This document shows positions 51,370-60,757 of a stretch of 64,000 nucleotides of DNA, piece by piece. Both the position numbers and the translations under genes were made by a program. A model generated the notes under the pieces. It ran no database searches. It had not been told where the DNA came from and saw nothing but the letters and a program-made list of their open reading frames with translations. The stretch is from a bacterium. GTDB taxonomy: Bacteria > Hinthialibacterota > Hinthialibacteria > H5-UNCL2. The stretch's first letter is position 1. Each line of letters starts with the position of its first letter. The DNA is taken from positions 1-64,000 of the forward strand of contig JABTUV010000011.1 in assembly GCA_015075175.1 (NCBI GenBank), in the 5' to 3' direction.

Positions 51370-52007
51370 CCGACGATACGAACGACGCCGCGCTCCCACG
51401 CGGTCGCCCAGTGGTCCGGGGCGTCCGCCTCCAGCTTTTGCGCCGCCGCCCGCGTCCACGCCAGATGGCGGGAGACGAAATCCCGCCGCGCCGCCGCAAG
51501 ACCGCCGTCCGCATCGCCGCCCTCGCATTCCCTCAGGCACAAATAAGACATGAACTCCAACTGATGCCTCAGGTGGTCGGCGGTTTCGTTGGCCGCGCGC
51601 CGCAGCGACAGTCCGAAGCGCCGGTAGAAGAGAATGTTCTCGTGGAGGATTCTCGGGACAGGCTCGCGCTTGTTCCAGTGCGACTCGATCAGCGGGCAGG
51701 GCGGCGTGGGCGCGCCGACCTCGAATACGGACAGGTACTCCTCCTGGTATTGGGCGAAATCGGGCGGCAGAGAGAGAACCCGGACCGCCAAGGGGACGTC
51801 CGATGTGGAGTGCGGCGGCTTGCCGCCGCATGGCCCAAGCTGCGGACCGCCACGCGCGGCGGCAAGCAGCCGCACGCCAGAGGCCGTATTCGGCTCGCGC
51901 AGCCAGGCCCACTGCGCCTCGCTGGGAAAACGGAAGAGATGATGGAGAAACGTCCAAGCCGCCGCTTCTTCCCGCAACAGAGATGTTCCCGCGAGTAGCG
52001 CCATCAT
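51370..52007 (-). CDS. TorD/NarJ-family Mo-enzyme chaperone, C-terminus unresolved
   Basis: It starts MMALLAGTSLLREEAAAWTF and has the family core FAQYQEEYLSVFEVGAPTPP, CPLIESHWNKREPVPRILHE and LRHQLEFMSYLCLRE. These chaperones insert the molybdenum cofactor and proofread Tat export of NarG/DmsA-type proteins. The conserved part ends near 51370; beyond it the frame runs through a palindromic repeat and stays open to 49803, antisense to hydrogenase genes, so the natural stop seems lost. LLAAARGGPQLGPCGGKPPH (about 51803-51876) is a palindrome-coded insertion. ATG overlaps the upstream gene by 4 bp. Confidence 0.82.
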
Positions 52008-52735
52008 TGCGCCTCGTACCAGAGGCTGAAATACTTCAACCCGTCGCGCTGCTGCCGCTCGCCGTCCCAAACGGCGAAACAGAGCGGAGTTTTCGGCGTC
52101 AGAGAAGGCAGGACCACGATCAGCGTCCAGCCGCCGTCGTGGTAACGCGCCGCGAACGGCTGAGCTGTACCACCCGGGGCGGTACTGGCGCGACCGTGCG
52201 CGGCCAGGAGTTCCAGACCCACGCCGGCGCGCCAATAATAGAGTTCAACGGGGTCGGCCTTCTCGCCCATCATCATCGAGGGATAGGGACTTTGCGGGCC
52301 GCGCCTTTTGGGGACCATGGCGCAGAAGGCGTCGGGAAAGGCGCCCGTGTTCTCGGTATGGATGGGATAGATGTGCGGGTCGCCGGCGTCGGGATAGCGG
52401 ACGCCGCGGCCGGACGTGGTCTTGGTCGCGTCCGACCAACGCGCGCAGAGGACGAGGCTGCCGTCGGGCAGCCGCAGCGCGCGCATCCGAACCTCGGGAC
52501 GATGGCCGTCGTCGGTGGCATCGCCCACGTAAAGCGGCGGGGTGCGATTGAAGCGCAGGAGGCTCTCGGGCGCGTCGCTCCAGGCGGGAGCGTCCGGATC
52601 GAGCAAGGGCGTGACGGTCGCCGCGTCCACGGACTTGACGGGTAGGGGCAAGGCTCCCGACTCGTCCACGGCGCGCGCGGGCGGCGACAGCGCCACGATC
52701 CCGATGATGATGAGTGCCAAGGCGAGGCCGCGCAT
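52004..52735 (-). CDS. ethylbenzene-dehydrogenase-type haem b (gamma) subunit
   Basis: The 243-residue protein has a signal peptide (LALALIIIGIVALSPPARA) and an EB_dh-like beta domain: LPDGSLVLCARWSDATKTTS, FPDAFCAMVPKRRG, SMMMGEKADPVELYYWRAG and WTLIVVLPSLTP. In type II DMSO reductases this periplasmic subunit binds one haem b, with Met and Lys ligands, as the electron gate. AAAGGAG precedes ATG 52735. Confidence 0.85.
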   Translation of the reverse strand: MRGLALALIIIGIVALSPPARAVDESGALPLPVKSVDAATVTPLLDPDAPAWSDAPESLLRFNRTPPLYVGDATDDGHRPEVRMRALRLPDGSLVLCARWSDATKTTSGRGVRYPDAGDPHIYPIHTENTGAFPDAFCAMVPKRRGPQSPYPSMMMGEKADPVELYYWRAGVGLELLAAHGRASTAPGGTAQPFAARYHDGGWTLIVVLPSLTPKTPLCFAVWDGERQQRDGLKYFSLWYEAQ

Positions 52736-52779
52736 GGTGTTCACACTCCTTTCATGATTACTTCGGCCAGAGGCCGGAA

Positions 52780-52869
52780 GCGCAGCACCCCTCGATACGG
52801 CCTGCGGCCTACTCGGGGCCAGGCGCTGCACAACTGCGACGTACGGCGCAGCACGCTGCGCAACCACGG
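52780..52869 (-). repeat. long and short second-family REP elements
   Basis: A long copy (52780-52837) is followed by a short hairpin copy (52844-52869), both inverted, between the NarH-like and haem b genes of the respiratory operon. Their GTAG tetranucleotide is degraded (GCAG and GTGG). Confidence 0.8.
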
Positions 52870-52908
52870 CGGATCGCCGGCCTGGCTGCCGCAGTCCAGA
52901 AAGCCCAG

Positions 52909-54069
52909 CTACGCGCGACAATGCGCGCTGAGGGCGCAGCCGTGGCAATTGGACGCGCCTGCGGCGGCGTGGCCTGCCACTTCGGGGGCCGCCTTGCCCG
53001 GCGTGCCCATAAGGGTCAGCGCCGGCCCCGCCGGCGCGTCGCTCGTGCGACGGCCCACCTCCCCCGGCGCCGCCTCCCGCACCTGTCTGGGCACGATGCG
53101 ATAACGCACTCCCTCGTCCCGCCCGATCAAGAGTTGCAGGACCTCGCTCCCGCCTCCCGACTGCACCTTCACCAACTCGGCATGAAGAAACTCGATCACG
53201 CCGACGACCTTGGGGCCGAACAGGTATTTCAGGTACGCCAGCGGCAGGCGCGGATCCTCCAGCAGGCTCCGACCCGCAAAACCCTCTTTGGGCGGATTGA
53301 ACGGCGGAACGTAGTAGACATTGGGATGCGTCCCCTTGTCGGGAAAGAGTCCCAGAGCCACTTTGTATTTGAGTACCAGCTTGTGCACGGGTGAGTCGGG
53401 ATCGTCGAGCAATCCCACGAAGCGGATGCGCCCCGGGCATTGCGCCGCGCAGGCGTTGACCCGCCCCTTCTCCAGCCGCGGGTAGCAGAAAATGCACTTC
53501 TCGCTCTTGCCGGTGACTTCGTTAAAGTAGATTTTCTTGTACGGACAGGCCTTGATGCAGTAGCGATAGCCGCGGCAGCGATCCTGATCGATGAGGACGA
53601 TGCCGTCCTCCTGGCGCTTGTAGATGGCCTTGCGCGGGCAGGCTTCCAGGCAGGCCGGATGCGTGCAGTGATTGCAGATGCGTGGAAGATAGAAGTAATA
53701 AGGATTGTTCGTGTCCCAGCCGCCGACGTCCTCCTCCCAGTTGGGGCCGTAGTCAGGCAGGCGATGCGGCATGACGGGCTTGTTGCTGCCGCCGTAGAGG
53801 CGCTGGCCGTAGTCGTACTCGAGCGCCGCGCCGTAATCCTCCAGCGGCGGCAGGGACGAGGGCCGCAGAAACCGCTGCGCGTCGAAGCCGCCCCCGATGC
53901 GATGCCAGTCCCGCGGATAGCCCGCGCCCGGATGCGTCTCCACGTTGTTCCAGTACATGTAGTCCATGCCGTCGCCGTCGGTCCACTGTTTCTTGCAGGC
54001 CAATGTGCAGGTCTGGCACCCGATGCACTTATTCAGGTCCATGACCATGGCGTATTGATGCTTGGACAT
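52909..54069 (-). CDS. NarH-like Fe-S subunit of a type II DMSO reductase
   Basis: The 386-residue protein has four cysteine groups: CIGCQTCTLACKKQW, CNHCTHPACLEACPRK, CRGYRYCIKACPYKK and CIFCYPRLE...CAAQCPG. The tyrosine in CRGYRYC replaces a cysteine, so that cluster is probably [3Fe-4S], as in NarH where Trp occupies the place. MYWNNVETHPGAGYPRDW is typical of this subfamily. AAGGAG precedes ATG 54069. A C-terminal Cys-rich tail (NCHGCALSAHC) is unusual. Confidence 0.92.
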   Translation of the reverse strand: MSKHQYAMVMDLNKCIGCQTCTLACKKQWTDGDGMDYMYWNNVETHPGAGYPRDWHRIGGGFDAQRFLRPSSLPPLEDYGAALEYDYGQRLYGGSNKPVMPHRLPDYGPNWEEDVGGWDTNNPYYFYLPRICNHCTHPACLEACPRKAIYKRQEDGIVLIDQDRCRGYRYCIKACPYKKIYFNEVTGKSEKCIFCYPRLEKGRVNACAAQCPGRIRFVGLLDDPDSPVHKLVLKYKVALGLFPDKGTHPNVYYVPPFNPPKEGFAGRSLLEDPRLPLAYLKYLFGPKVVGVIEFLHAELVKVQSGGGSEVLQLLIGRDEGVRYRIVPRQVREAAPGEVGRRTSDAPAGPALTLMGTPGKAAPEVAGHAAAGASNCHGCALSAHCRA

Positions 54070-54116
54070 ATTCACTGCTCCTTGGCGGCTCACTGTAGTC
54101 TGCCGCCTGCGTCAGC

Positions 54117-54287
54117 GGCGCCTCTCGATACGCGCCCTTCAATACCGCGAGTACGCCTACTCGGAACGCTGCTCGAGGACGCGGATTTCCGGTTTTCGCA
54201 CACACTTAACAACGAGGTTTCATAAGGCGCAAGCACAAGCCGCGTTCTCGAGTAGCGGTACTCCGCGTATCGAGAGATCGCGGCGCC
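54117..54287. repeat. inverted pair of CTCTCGATACG...CTCGAG elements
   Basis: CTCTCGATACGCG near 54122 and its inverted relative ending near 54276, with CTCGAGGACGCGGA and TTCTCGAGTAGCGG between, belong to the same family as 9407-9487 and 32411-32500. They fill the 233-bp gap between the NarG-like and NarH-like genes. Confidence 0.7.
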
Positions 54288-54302
54288 CTTGATGCGCCAC
54301 CA

Positions 54303-57167
54303 TCAGCCGAGCACGCCCTCCAGCGTGCTTTTGGCCGCGCCGGGATCGTAGCCCTCGATGGGTCCGGTGTACTTCTCGACTTCCACCTTGATGTCGCGGT
54401 TGTTTCCGGTCGGTCCCCAGTAATTGAGACGGAAATTGAGATGCCCGTAGCCGCCGATCAGTTGCGTCGGCTTGATCTTGATGTAAGTCAGCGACTGCCA
54501 GCCGCCCTGTTGAAATCCTAGGAAGCGCTCCCAGCCGTGGTACATGGTGAGGCGGCCGCGCTTCTCGCCGGGAAGAAGTTTTGCCTTGACGATGGCCTCG
54601 CCGGAGCCGTTGTGGATGCGGACCCAGTCGTTGTCGGCGATGCCGCGCTCGGCGGCGTCCGCCGGATGGAGGTAAACGATGGGCAGCCCCCGCTGCAGCC
54701 GCAGCATGTAGCGGTTGTCGCGCCAGGTCGAGTGGATGGACCAGCGCCCATGCGGCGTATTCCAGTAAAAGGGATACTCGGCGTCGTCCTGCGGCTCCTT
54801 ATGGACGGGCAGCGCCTCGCCCAGCTCCAGATACCAGGGATGATCGACGTAAAACTGCTGCCGGCCCGTCAGCGTGCGCCAAGGCCGCTTCTTCTCCAGT
54901 TGGTGCGTGAAAGGCGTGTAGGCGCGGCCCGGCTCGATGTCGCTGTTCCACGCCTCCTCGTCGATTTTCACGAAACGCTTCGGATGCTCCTGGATGTTGT
55001 GATAGGTCATGCCCTCGGTCTCGGGCGAGTGGGCCAGGATGAAGTTGGCGGCGTCCTCGTCGCTTGCCAGCGCCCCCTGTCCGCTCCAGTCGGAATAGAA
55101 GCGCGTGAAGTCCCGCGTCCAGGAAAGTCCCTCATCGATATAGGGCGTCAGGCCGCGCGCCTTGGCGGTTTCCTCGATCTTCTGCGCCAGCGCCGCGAAG
55201 ATGTCCCAGTCGGTTTTGGACTCGTACAGCGGATCCAGCACCTTGCCGAAGGGATGAATGTAGGAATGGCAGTCGGTACTGTTCAGGTCGGTCTTCTCAT
55301 AGTAACTGGCGGCGGGCAGGACCACGTCGCTGTAGAGGGCGGTCGTATCCATGCGGAAGTTGACGTTGACGACGAGGTCGAGGTCCTGCCAGAGCGAGCG
55401 CAGGATGGCCTCGTTGCCCTTGGCCTGGTTGAGATAGTTGGCGCGCCAGACGACGAGGGCGCGGGGCTTGCGCGGCAGGTCGTGCATCTCTTCGGGCGAA
55501 AGCGCAGCCCAGTCATTCTTCGGCCACAGCGGCATCCAGCCGTTTTTCACCGATTCGAGAATATAGTGCTCGATGGGTTTGCCGGCGATGAGATGCGGGT
55601 CGTTTTGTTTACTATGACAATACGTCCAGAGCGTGGTGTTCTGGAAGCGCTGCTTCTGGGGCCGTTGGGGAAGGCGAGTTGCAATGAAGCCGTGTTCGGG
55701 CCAGATGCGCTCCTGGCCGACGTAATGGTTGAAGCCGCCGCCGTTCCTGCCCACGTTGCCGGTGAGCGCAACGACCAGGATCATGGCGCGGTTGAGCAGA
55801 TCGTTGTGGTACCAGTGGTTGGTACCCGCGCCGTGAATGATCATGGCGGGCTTGCGGGTTCCGAAGTCGCGCATGAACTGGACGAGATCGTTTTCCGGCA
55901 CGCCGCAACGTCGGGCCGCGCCGGAGACGGAATAGAGCGGATCGGACAAGAGCTGGATCAGCCGCTCCAGCACGGTCGTCACTTCGCAGGAGCTACCGTC
56001 TTTGAGGGTCATCTTCCAGCGGCCGCGCAGGATCGGGGCGAGTCCGTCCAGCCTGAGCGTCTTCTCGCCGCTTCCCAGGCTGCCGGGTGCGGGCTTGGGA
56101 GCGTCGCTCGCTGCGTCCCAGACGTAAAAGAGCGACTCCGCGCCGTCGCCGCCTTCACCCAGGTCCGAGCCGCGCAGAAACCGGCCCGTGTCGAGCCGCA
56201 CGAGCAACGGCAGGTCGGTCTGCTCCTTCACGTAGGGCTCGTCGATCAGGTTGTTCTCGATCAGGTAGCGGCAGGTCGCCAGGGCGAGTACCGCGTCCGT
56301 GCCCGGCTCGATGCGCATGTACTGGTCCGCGTGGATGCTGCTGGTGTTGTAATCGGGCGAAATGCAGACGACTTTGGCGCCGTTGTAGCGGGCCTCCCAG
56401 GCGAAGTGCGCGTCGGGGATGCGCGTGGCGTTGATGTTGCTGCCCCACAAGACGATGTACTTCGAGTTGAACCAGTCCGCGCACTCGCACGACTCGGTCT
56501 GAACTCCCCAGGTGATCGGCTCGCCCGGCGGTAGGTCGCAATACCAGTCATAAAAAGAGCAGAAGACGCCGCCGAGAAAGTGGGCGATGCGCGAGCCGGC
56601 GCAGAAGGAGACCGGCGACATGGCGGGAATCACGGAGAAGAAGGTATTGGTGTCCGGGCCGTGATGATAGACGTTGTCCAGCAGTTTTTCGGCGACGTGG
56701 GTAAGCGCCTCGTCCCAGCTGACGCGGCGCCAGCGGCCCTCGCCGCGCTCGCCGACACGCATCAACGGATACTTGAGCCGCTGCGCGCCGTACACGTACT
56801 CGACGAAGCACGCCCCCTTCTGGCAGCCGCGCGGATTGTAGTCGGGCAGGTCCTCGTTGATGCGCGGATAGTCGCCCGCCTGCTCCTCGCGCAGCATCAC
56901 GCCGTCCTTCACGTACACCTTCCACGAGCAGGAGCCGGTGCAATTGGCGGAGTGGGTGCTGCGCACCACGCGGTCCCAGGTGAACTGCCGCCGATAGAGG
57001 TCCTCCCAGCTGCGATAGGGATAGCTCTCCAGCGGATCGACGCCGACGATGTCGAACTCCTCCAGCTGCCCATAGAGTTCGGAGGGCAGAAGGGCGGCCA
57101 GCGATAGGGCGCCGCCGGCTCCGAGGAATCCGCGGCGTGAAAGTTTGAGCTCGTCCGGCTTCTTCAT
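54303..57167 (-). CDS. NarG-like Tat-exported molybdenum oxidoreductase (DMSO reductase type II)
   Basis: The 954-residue protein has a Tat signal (KLSRRGFLGAGGALSLAALL). The FS0 cluster ligands are STHSANCTGSCSW and PRGCQKGAC, with a histidine first as in NarG, and the Mo-binding Asp region is SFYDWYCDLPPGEPITWG. Further NarG-type text is IVLWGSNINATRIPDAHF, CISPDYNTSSIHADQYMRIE and GNVGRNGGGFNHYVGQERIW. Export implies an outward-facing nitrate reductase-like enzyme, though chlorate, selenate or hydrocarbon substrates cannot be excluded. ATG 57167 has GGGAGAC before it; ATG 57191 overlaps the cytochrome stop. Confidence 0.9.
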   Translation of the reverse strand: MKKPDELKLSRRGFLGAGGALSLAALLPSELYGQLEEFDIVGVDPLESYPYRSWEDLYRRQFTWDRVVRSTHSANCTGSCSWKVYVKDGVMLREEQAGDYPRINEDLPDYNPRGCQKGACFVEYVYGAQRLKYPLMRVGERGEGRWRRVSWDEALTHVAEKLLDNVYHHGPDTNTFFSVIPAMSPVSFCAGSRIAHFLGGVFCSFYDWYCDLPPGEPITWGVQTESCECADWFNSKYIVLWGSNINATRIPDAHFAWEARYNGAKVVCISPDYNTSSIHADQYMRIEPGTDAVLALATCRYLIENNLIDEPYVKEQTDLPLLVRLDTGRFLRGSDLGEGGDGAESLFYVWDAASDAPKPAPGSLGSGEKTLRLDGLAPILRGRWKMTLKDGSSCEVTTVLERLIQLLSDPLYSVSGAARRCGVPENDLVQFMRDFGTRKPAMIIHGAGTNHWYHNDLLNRAMILVVALTGNVGRNGGGFNHYVGQERIWPEHGFIATRLPQRPQKQRFQNTTLWTYCHSKQNDPHLIAGKPIEHYILESVKNGWMPLWPKNDWAALSPEEMHDLPRKPRALVVWRANYLNQAKGNEAILRSLWQDLDLVVNVNFRMDTTALYSDVVLPAASYYEKTDLNSTDCHSYIHPFGKVLDPLYESKTDWDIFAALAQKIEETAKARGLTPYIDEGLSWTRDFTRFYSDWSGQGALASDEDAANFILAHSPETEGMTYHNIQEHPKRFVKIDEEAWNSDIEPGRAYTPFTHQLEKKRPWRTLTGRQQFYVDHPWYLELGEALPVHKEPQDDAEYPFYWNTPHGRWSIHSTWRDNRYMLRLQRGLPIVYLHPADAAERGIADNDWVRIHNGSGEAIVKAKLLPGEKRGRLTMYHGWERFLGFQQGGWQSLTYIKIKPTQLIGGYGHLNFRLNYWGPTGNNRDIKVEVEKYTGPIEGYDPGAAKSTLEGVLG

Positions 57168-57187
57168 GGCGCCGTCTCCCCTGTCCG

Positions 57188-58696
57188 TCATGGTTGACCC
57201 TGCGCGCGCGCGACCGGCGAGGCGGCCCGGTCTTGGCCGCCCAGCTTGCGCAGATAGGCGATCACGTCTTCGATGTCGCGCTCAAAAAATCCGCCGCGCG
57301 AGAGAAACCCGGGCATGGCGGTGTTGGCGCGGCCCTCCGCGATGGTGGCATAGAGGAATCCGTCGGCAGCGTGGCGCTGGAAGGTGGATGTCACGAGCGA
57401 GGGAGCCAAGAGGCCGGCGCCGCCGGGACCGTGGCAGCCGGTGCAATGGCGGGTGAAGATGGCCGCGCCGCGGCCCGCGTCGCCCGTGCTGCGATAGTTG
57501 GGATCATGCGCCCGCGCCAGAATCGGCTCGGCCAGGCGACTGCCCTGCGGCACGGGCGTGGCCAGGAGATAGCGGCGCAATTCGGCGATCTCGGCATCGG
57601 AGAGTCCGCCCGCCGCCGCACCCCACGCGGGCATCGCCGTCCCCGGACGGCCCTCGCGGATGACGGCCTCCACGTAACTGGCCGAGGCGATCTGCGCGAA
57701 CGCCACCCCCCGTACGGCGGGCGCAAAGGCGGCGTAAAACTTATCGTAGATTCCAATTTCGCCGGTATCGTGGCAGGGCGAACAAAACTGCGAAAACAGC
57801 GCCTCCCCCGAAGCCGGCGCGGGCCGCGCCGCCAGATAGTACTCCCGATGTTTCTCCGGCGAGAGATAGCTCCTCGGCAAGTCGCGGTTCTGCAGCGAGA
57901 GCATGTAAACGGTGAGGGCGGTGTTCTCCTCGCGCGAGAGTTGCGGCGGCTTCATCAGGCTGCCGGGGACCACGCGCTGGGGACTGTCGAAGTGCTCGGC
58001 CAGCCACTGCGGCAGGGTGTGCTCGCCGGAGACTCCCGCCATGGGCAGTTGTCCCCGCACTTTCATTCCGACGCCGTCCAGCGCCGGTCCCAGGCTGCCG
58101 CCGCGGCCCGACAACCGGTGGCAGGCCCGGCAGCCCTTCTCCCCGAAGAGCCGCTCGCCCAACGCATACACCTCGCCGCCGCGATGTTCCACCTCCGGCC
58201 CGGTATGACACAGGCCGCACGAGGATTGCGTGTACTCCGGCGGCAGGAGCGGATAGTCCCAGTGATGGCCGACCGCCTTGGCCTCCTCGAACGTCAGCGC
58301 CCGCCCCTGCCCGCGATGGCACACCGTGCAACCGAACTTCTCCGGCGGATGGTGGATGAGATAGTCGCCGGAATGCGCGCGATAGGGCTGCGGTTGATCG
58401 GTCATGCGCGGATCGTCCACGCCGGGATGGCAGGTGATGCAGCGATCCACGGTTCCCAGCTCGGGCAGGACGTTCTGCACGATGCGGTTCTCGAACTGGC
58501 GGGCGAGGGCGGCGCCGCGCGCATCGCCGGCTTTTTCCGCCAGTATCCCGGCGTAGCGACCGCGGATGATGCGCCAGGGAGCGAACACGTTCTCCGCCAG
58601 CGCCGAGGCCAGGAGCACGGCCAGCGTCGCAAGACTCGTGAGCAAGAGCGCCCACTTGATGCGTCGATCCAGCTGCGGAAGGTTGATCTCGCTCAT
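57188..58696 (-). CDS. six-haem membrane-anchored cytochrome c
   Basis: The 502-residue protein has one N-terminal helix (ALLLTSLATLAVLLASALAE) and six CxxCH sites: CITCH, CTVCH, CGLCH, CRACH, CSPCH and CTGCH. The last two lie in mono-haem cytochrome c-like modules with TAMPAWG and TAMPGFL methionines. It probably carries electrons from the Rieske/cytochrome b complex to the NarG-like enzyme in the periplasm. Confidence 0.92.
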   Translation of the reverse strand: MSEINLPQLDRRIKWALLLTSLATLAVLLASALAENVFAPWRIIRGRYAGILAEKAGDARGAALARQFENRIVQNVLPELGTVDRCITCHPGVDDPRMTDQPQPYRAHSGDYLIHHPPEKFGCTVCHRGQGRALTFEEAKAVGHHWDYPLLPPEYTQSSCGLCHTGPEVEHRGGEVYALGERLFGEKGCRACHRLSGRGGSLGPALDGVGMKVRGQLPMAGVSGEHTLPQWLAEHFDSPQRVVPGSLMKPPQLSREENTALTVYMLSLQNRDLPRSYLSPEKHREYYLAARPAPASGEALFSQFCSPCHDTGEIGIYDKFYAAFAPAVRGVAFAQIASASYVEAVIREGRPGTAMPAWGAAAGGLSDAEIAELRRYLLATPVPQGSRLAEPILARAHDPNYRSTGDAGRGAAIFTRHCTGCHGPGGAGLLAPSLVTSTFQRHAADGFLYATIAEGRANTAMPGFLSRGGFFERDIEDVIAYLRKLGGQDRAASPVARAQGQP

Positions 58697-58703
58697 AATC
58701 TCC

Positions 58704-60251
58704 TCAGTGCACCGGCCAGTCGGCGGGACTCCAGTAGAACTCCCAGTTGGGTCCGCGCAGATACGTGCCCACGTAGGTCAGAATCACGAACCCGACCAGA
58801 AAGCAGGTGAACAGCGCAATCGCTCCCAGCCGCGTCGAGCGCGTGCGCGAGAGAATCCACAGCGACCAGACGGCGTAGGCGACCGTGAGCAGGCTGCCGG
58901 GATTGAAGATGATGATCCAGAGTTGATGGATGTCGGGGAACCAGTTGCGCAGCCACCCGTAACGCACCGGAACCGCCACGGAGAGGACCGCGGCGATGGC
59001 GGCGAAGAGCACCGACCAGGCGGCGATGCGCTTGCCGCGCGCTCCGCTGAACCAGACGCCGGCCGGCTCCTTCTCGCGGTCCAGGAACGGGATCAGCGCC
59101 AGACCCAAGACGACGATGGCGGGAATCACGAGGCCGCCGACGAAGGCGGAGTAGGAGACCATCTCCTGGAGACCGAGAAAATACCAGGGCGCCTTGGCGG
59201 GATTCTCGGGCACGGCGGGGTTGGCGATCTCCTTCAAGGGCGCGTCGAAGAGAAGTCCCAGCGCCACGCATACGAGCATCGTGATCATGAAAACCAGCAG
59301 CTCCGCGCGCAGGAGATAGGGCCAAGCCGGCACGGTCTCGTCCGGATCCTGGCCGGTGTAGGGCGAGCGGCCTTTCACAATGCACATGAGGCCGTAGCTC
59401 TTGCCGGGCGCGGACGACGGTGTCTGCATCTGCGGCGTCATGGTTCCCACGCCCTTGCCCGCGGGCGTCGGGGTGCCCTCCGGTCGCGCCAGGCCCCCGT
59501 CCTTGCGGATGCGCCAGATGTGCACGCCCATGATTAACACCATCGCAATCGGCAGCACCATCACGTGCAGGAGATAGAAGCGCGTCAGGGCCTCCTGCCC
59601 GACCGTACTGGCGCCCAAGAGCAGTTCCCGCTGCAGGTCGCCGACGTTGAACGCCGCCGGCAGCCCCAAAGCGTGCACCAGCTCGTTGGGCGAGGCCGCG
59701 ATGTTGGCCCCGATGGTCACCGCCCAGTAGGCCAGCTGGTCCCAGGGCAGAAGATAGCCGGAAAAGGACAGCGCCAGCGTCAACACGAAGAGCATCATGC
59801 CGAGTACCCAGTTGAACTCGCGCGGCGCCTTGTAGGCGGCGGTGTAAAACACCCGCGCCATGTGCAGAATGACGGTAATCACCATCAGGTGCGCGGCCCA
59901 GCGATGGATGTTGCGGATGAATCGCCCCGTGGGCACGACGTAATGCAGATCCTTGATCGAGTTGTAGGCCAGCTCGACGGACGGCGTGTAATAGACCATG
60001 AGCAGCACGCCGGTCGCCGTGAGAATGACGAACTGGGCGATGAGCGAGACGCCCAGGCCCCAGGTGGTCGTCAGGCTGAGGGTGCGGGGATGGATGCGCG
60101 TGGCATGAACGTGGAGAAAGAAGTTGGTGAAGACGGCCTGCGAGCGGGCGCGGTCGGAGCTGGGCGCGCCGTGGCGGACGAGACTGTCGCGGAGGTTACG
60201 CGGCAGGGCGCGCAGGTTTTCCCAGAACGTAGCAAGACCGGATGCGGCCAT
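58704..60251 (-). CDS. cytochrome b of a b6f/bc-type quinol oxidase complex
   Basis: The 515-residue protein fuses cytochrome b6 and subunit IV parts. Haem-ligand pairs are IHRWAAHLMVITVILH (13 residues apart) and LLHVMVLPIAMVLIMGVH (14 apart, the b6 form). The Qo-type motif is APWYFLGLQEM. About eight helices are present, with a soluble loop (~265-310) and extra C-terminal helices. It oxidises quinol together with the Rieske protein coded just upstream. Confidence 0.93.
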   Translation of the reverse strand: MAASGLATFWENLRALPRNLRDSLVRHGAPSSDRARSQAVFTNFFLHVHATRIHPRTLSLTTTWGLGVSLIAQFVILTATGVLLMVYYTPSVELAYNSIKDLHYVVPTGRFIRNIHRWAAHLMVITVILHMARVFYTAAYKAPREFNWVLGMMLFVLTLALSFSGYLLPWDQLAYWAVTIGANIAASPNELVHALGLPAAFNVGDLQRELLLGASTVGQEALTRFYLLHVMVLPIAMVLIMGVHIWRIRKDGGLARPEGTPTPAGKGVGTMTPQMQTPSSAPGKSYGLMCIVKGRSPYTGQDPDETVPAWPYLLRAELLVFMITMLVCVALGLLFDAPLKEIANPAVPENPAKAPWYFLGLQEMVSYSAFVGGLVIPAIVVLGLALIPFLDREKEPAGVWFSGARGKRIAAWSVLFAAIAAVLSVAVPVRYGWLRNWFPDIHQLWIIIFNPGSLLTVAYAVWSLWILSRTRSTRLGAIALFTCFLVGFVILTYVGTYLRGPNWEFYWSPADWPVH

Positions 60252-60268
60252 GATCTCTTGCGACTCCT

Positions 60269-60757
60269 TCAGGCCGGTCGCCCGGACGTGGGTGGATAGA
60301 AATCTCCGGCGGGGACTTCGCGGGCGGCATCGACCACCAGCGCACCGTCGGCGGCTTGCGAGACTTCCAGCCAGCGCAGGGGCCGCGGCGCCGGCCCGCC
60401 CAGGACTTTCCCCTGCGCGTCGAAGCGCGAGCCGTGGCAGGGACAGAGGAATCCGCCGTCCGCGTCTTCACCCACCACGCAACCCAGATGCGTGCAGACG
60501 AGCGAGAGCGCGGCCACGCCCGCCTCGGTCGCAATCATGCGCACTATCTGATCGGGCAGAACTTTAACCGTGCCGGGCGGATACTCGAGCGGGCTGCCGG
60601 CGCGGAAGCGGCTGGAGGCCTCGGGCGAGACGCGCGGTTTGGGCAGGCGCGCCATGCCCACGAGCGAGCCGCCCACCGCCAGCGCCGCCGTCCACAGCCC
60701 GGCCAGGCCCAACCAGTCGCGCCGCGGCATCTCATCGGGTTCTAGGCGACCAGGCAT
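60269..60757 (-). CDS. Rieske [2Fe-2S] protein
   Basis: The 162-residue protein has an N-terminal anchor helix ([19 protein letters not shown]) and the Rieske ligands CTHLGC and [12 protein letters not shown]. It takes the first electron from quinol in the bc-type complex. The start overlaps the end of the flavoprotein gene by 16 bp; ATG 60730 (before PRRDW) is an alternative. Confidence 0.93.
   Translation of the reverse strand: MPGRLEPDEMPRRDWLGLAGLWTAALAVGGSLVGMARLPKPRVSPEASSRFRAGSPLEYPPGTVKVLPDQIVRMIATEAGVAALSLVCTHLGCVVGEDADGGFLCPCHGSRFDAQGKVLGGPAPRPLRWLEVSQAADGALVVDAAREVPAGDFYPPTSGRPA

Noticed and set aside
49803-52235. 810-residue minus-strand reading frame
   Set aside because: Only the part from about 51370 to 52007 matches TorD. 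The rest is antisense to mnhG, the HycF-like gene and hycI and has no family resemblance.
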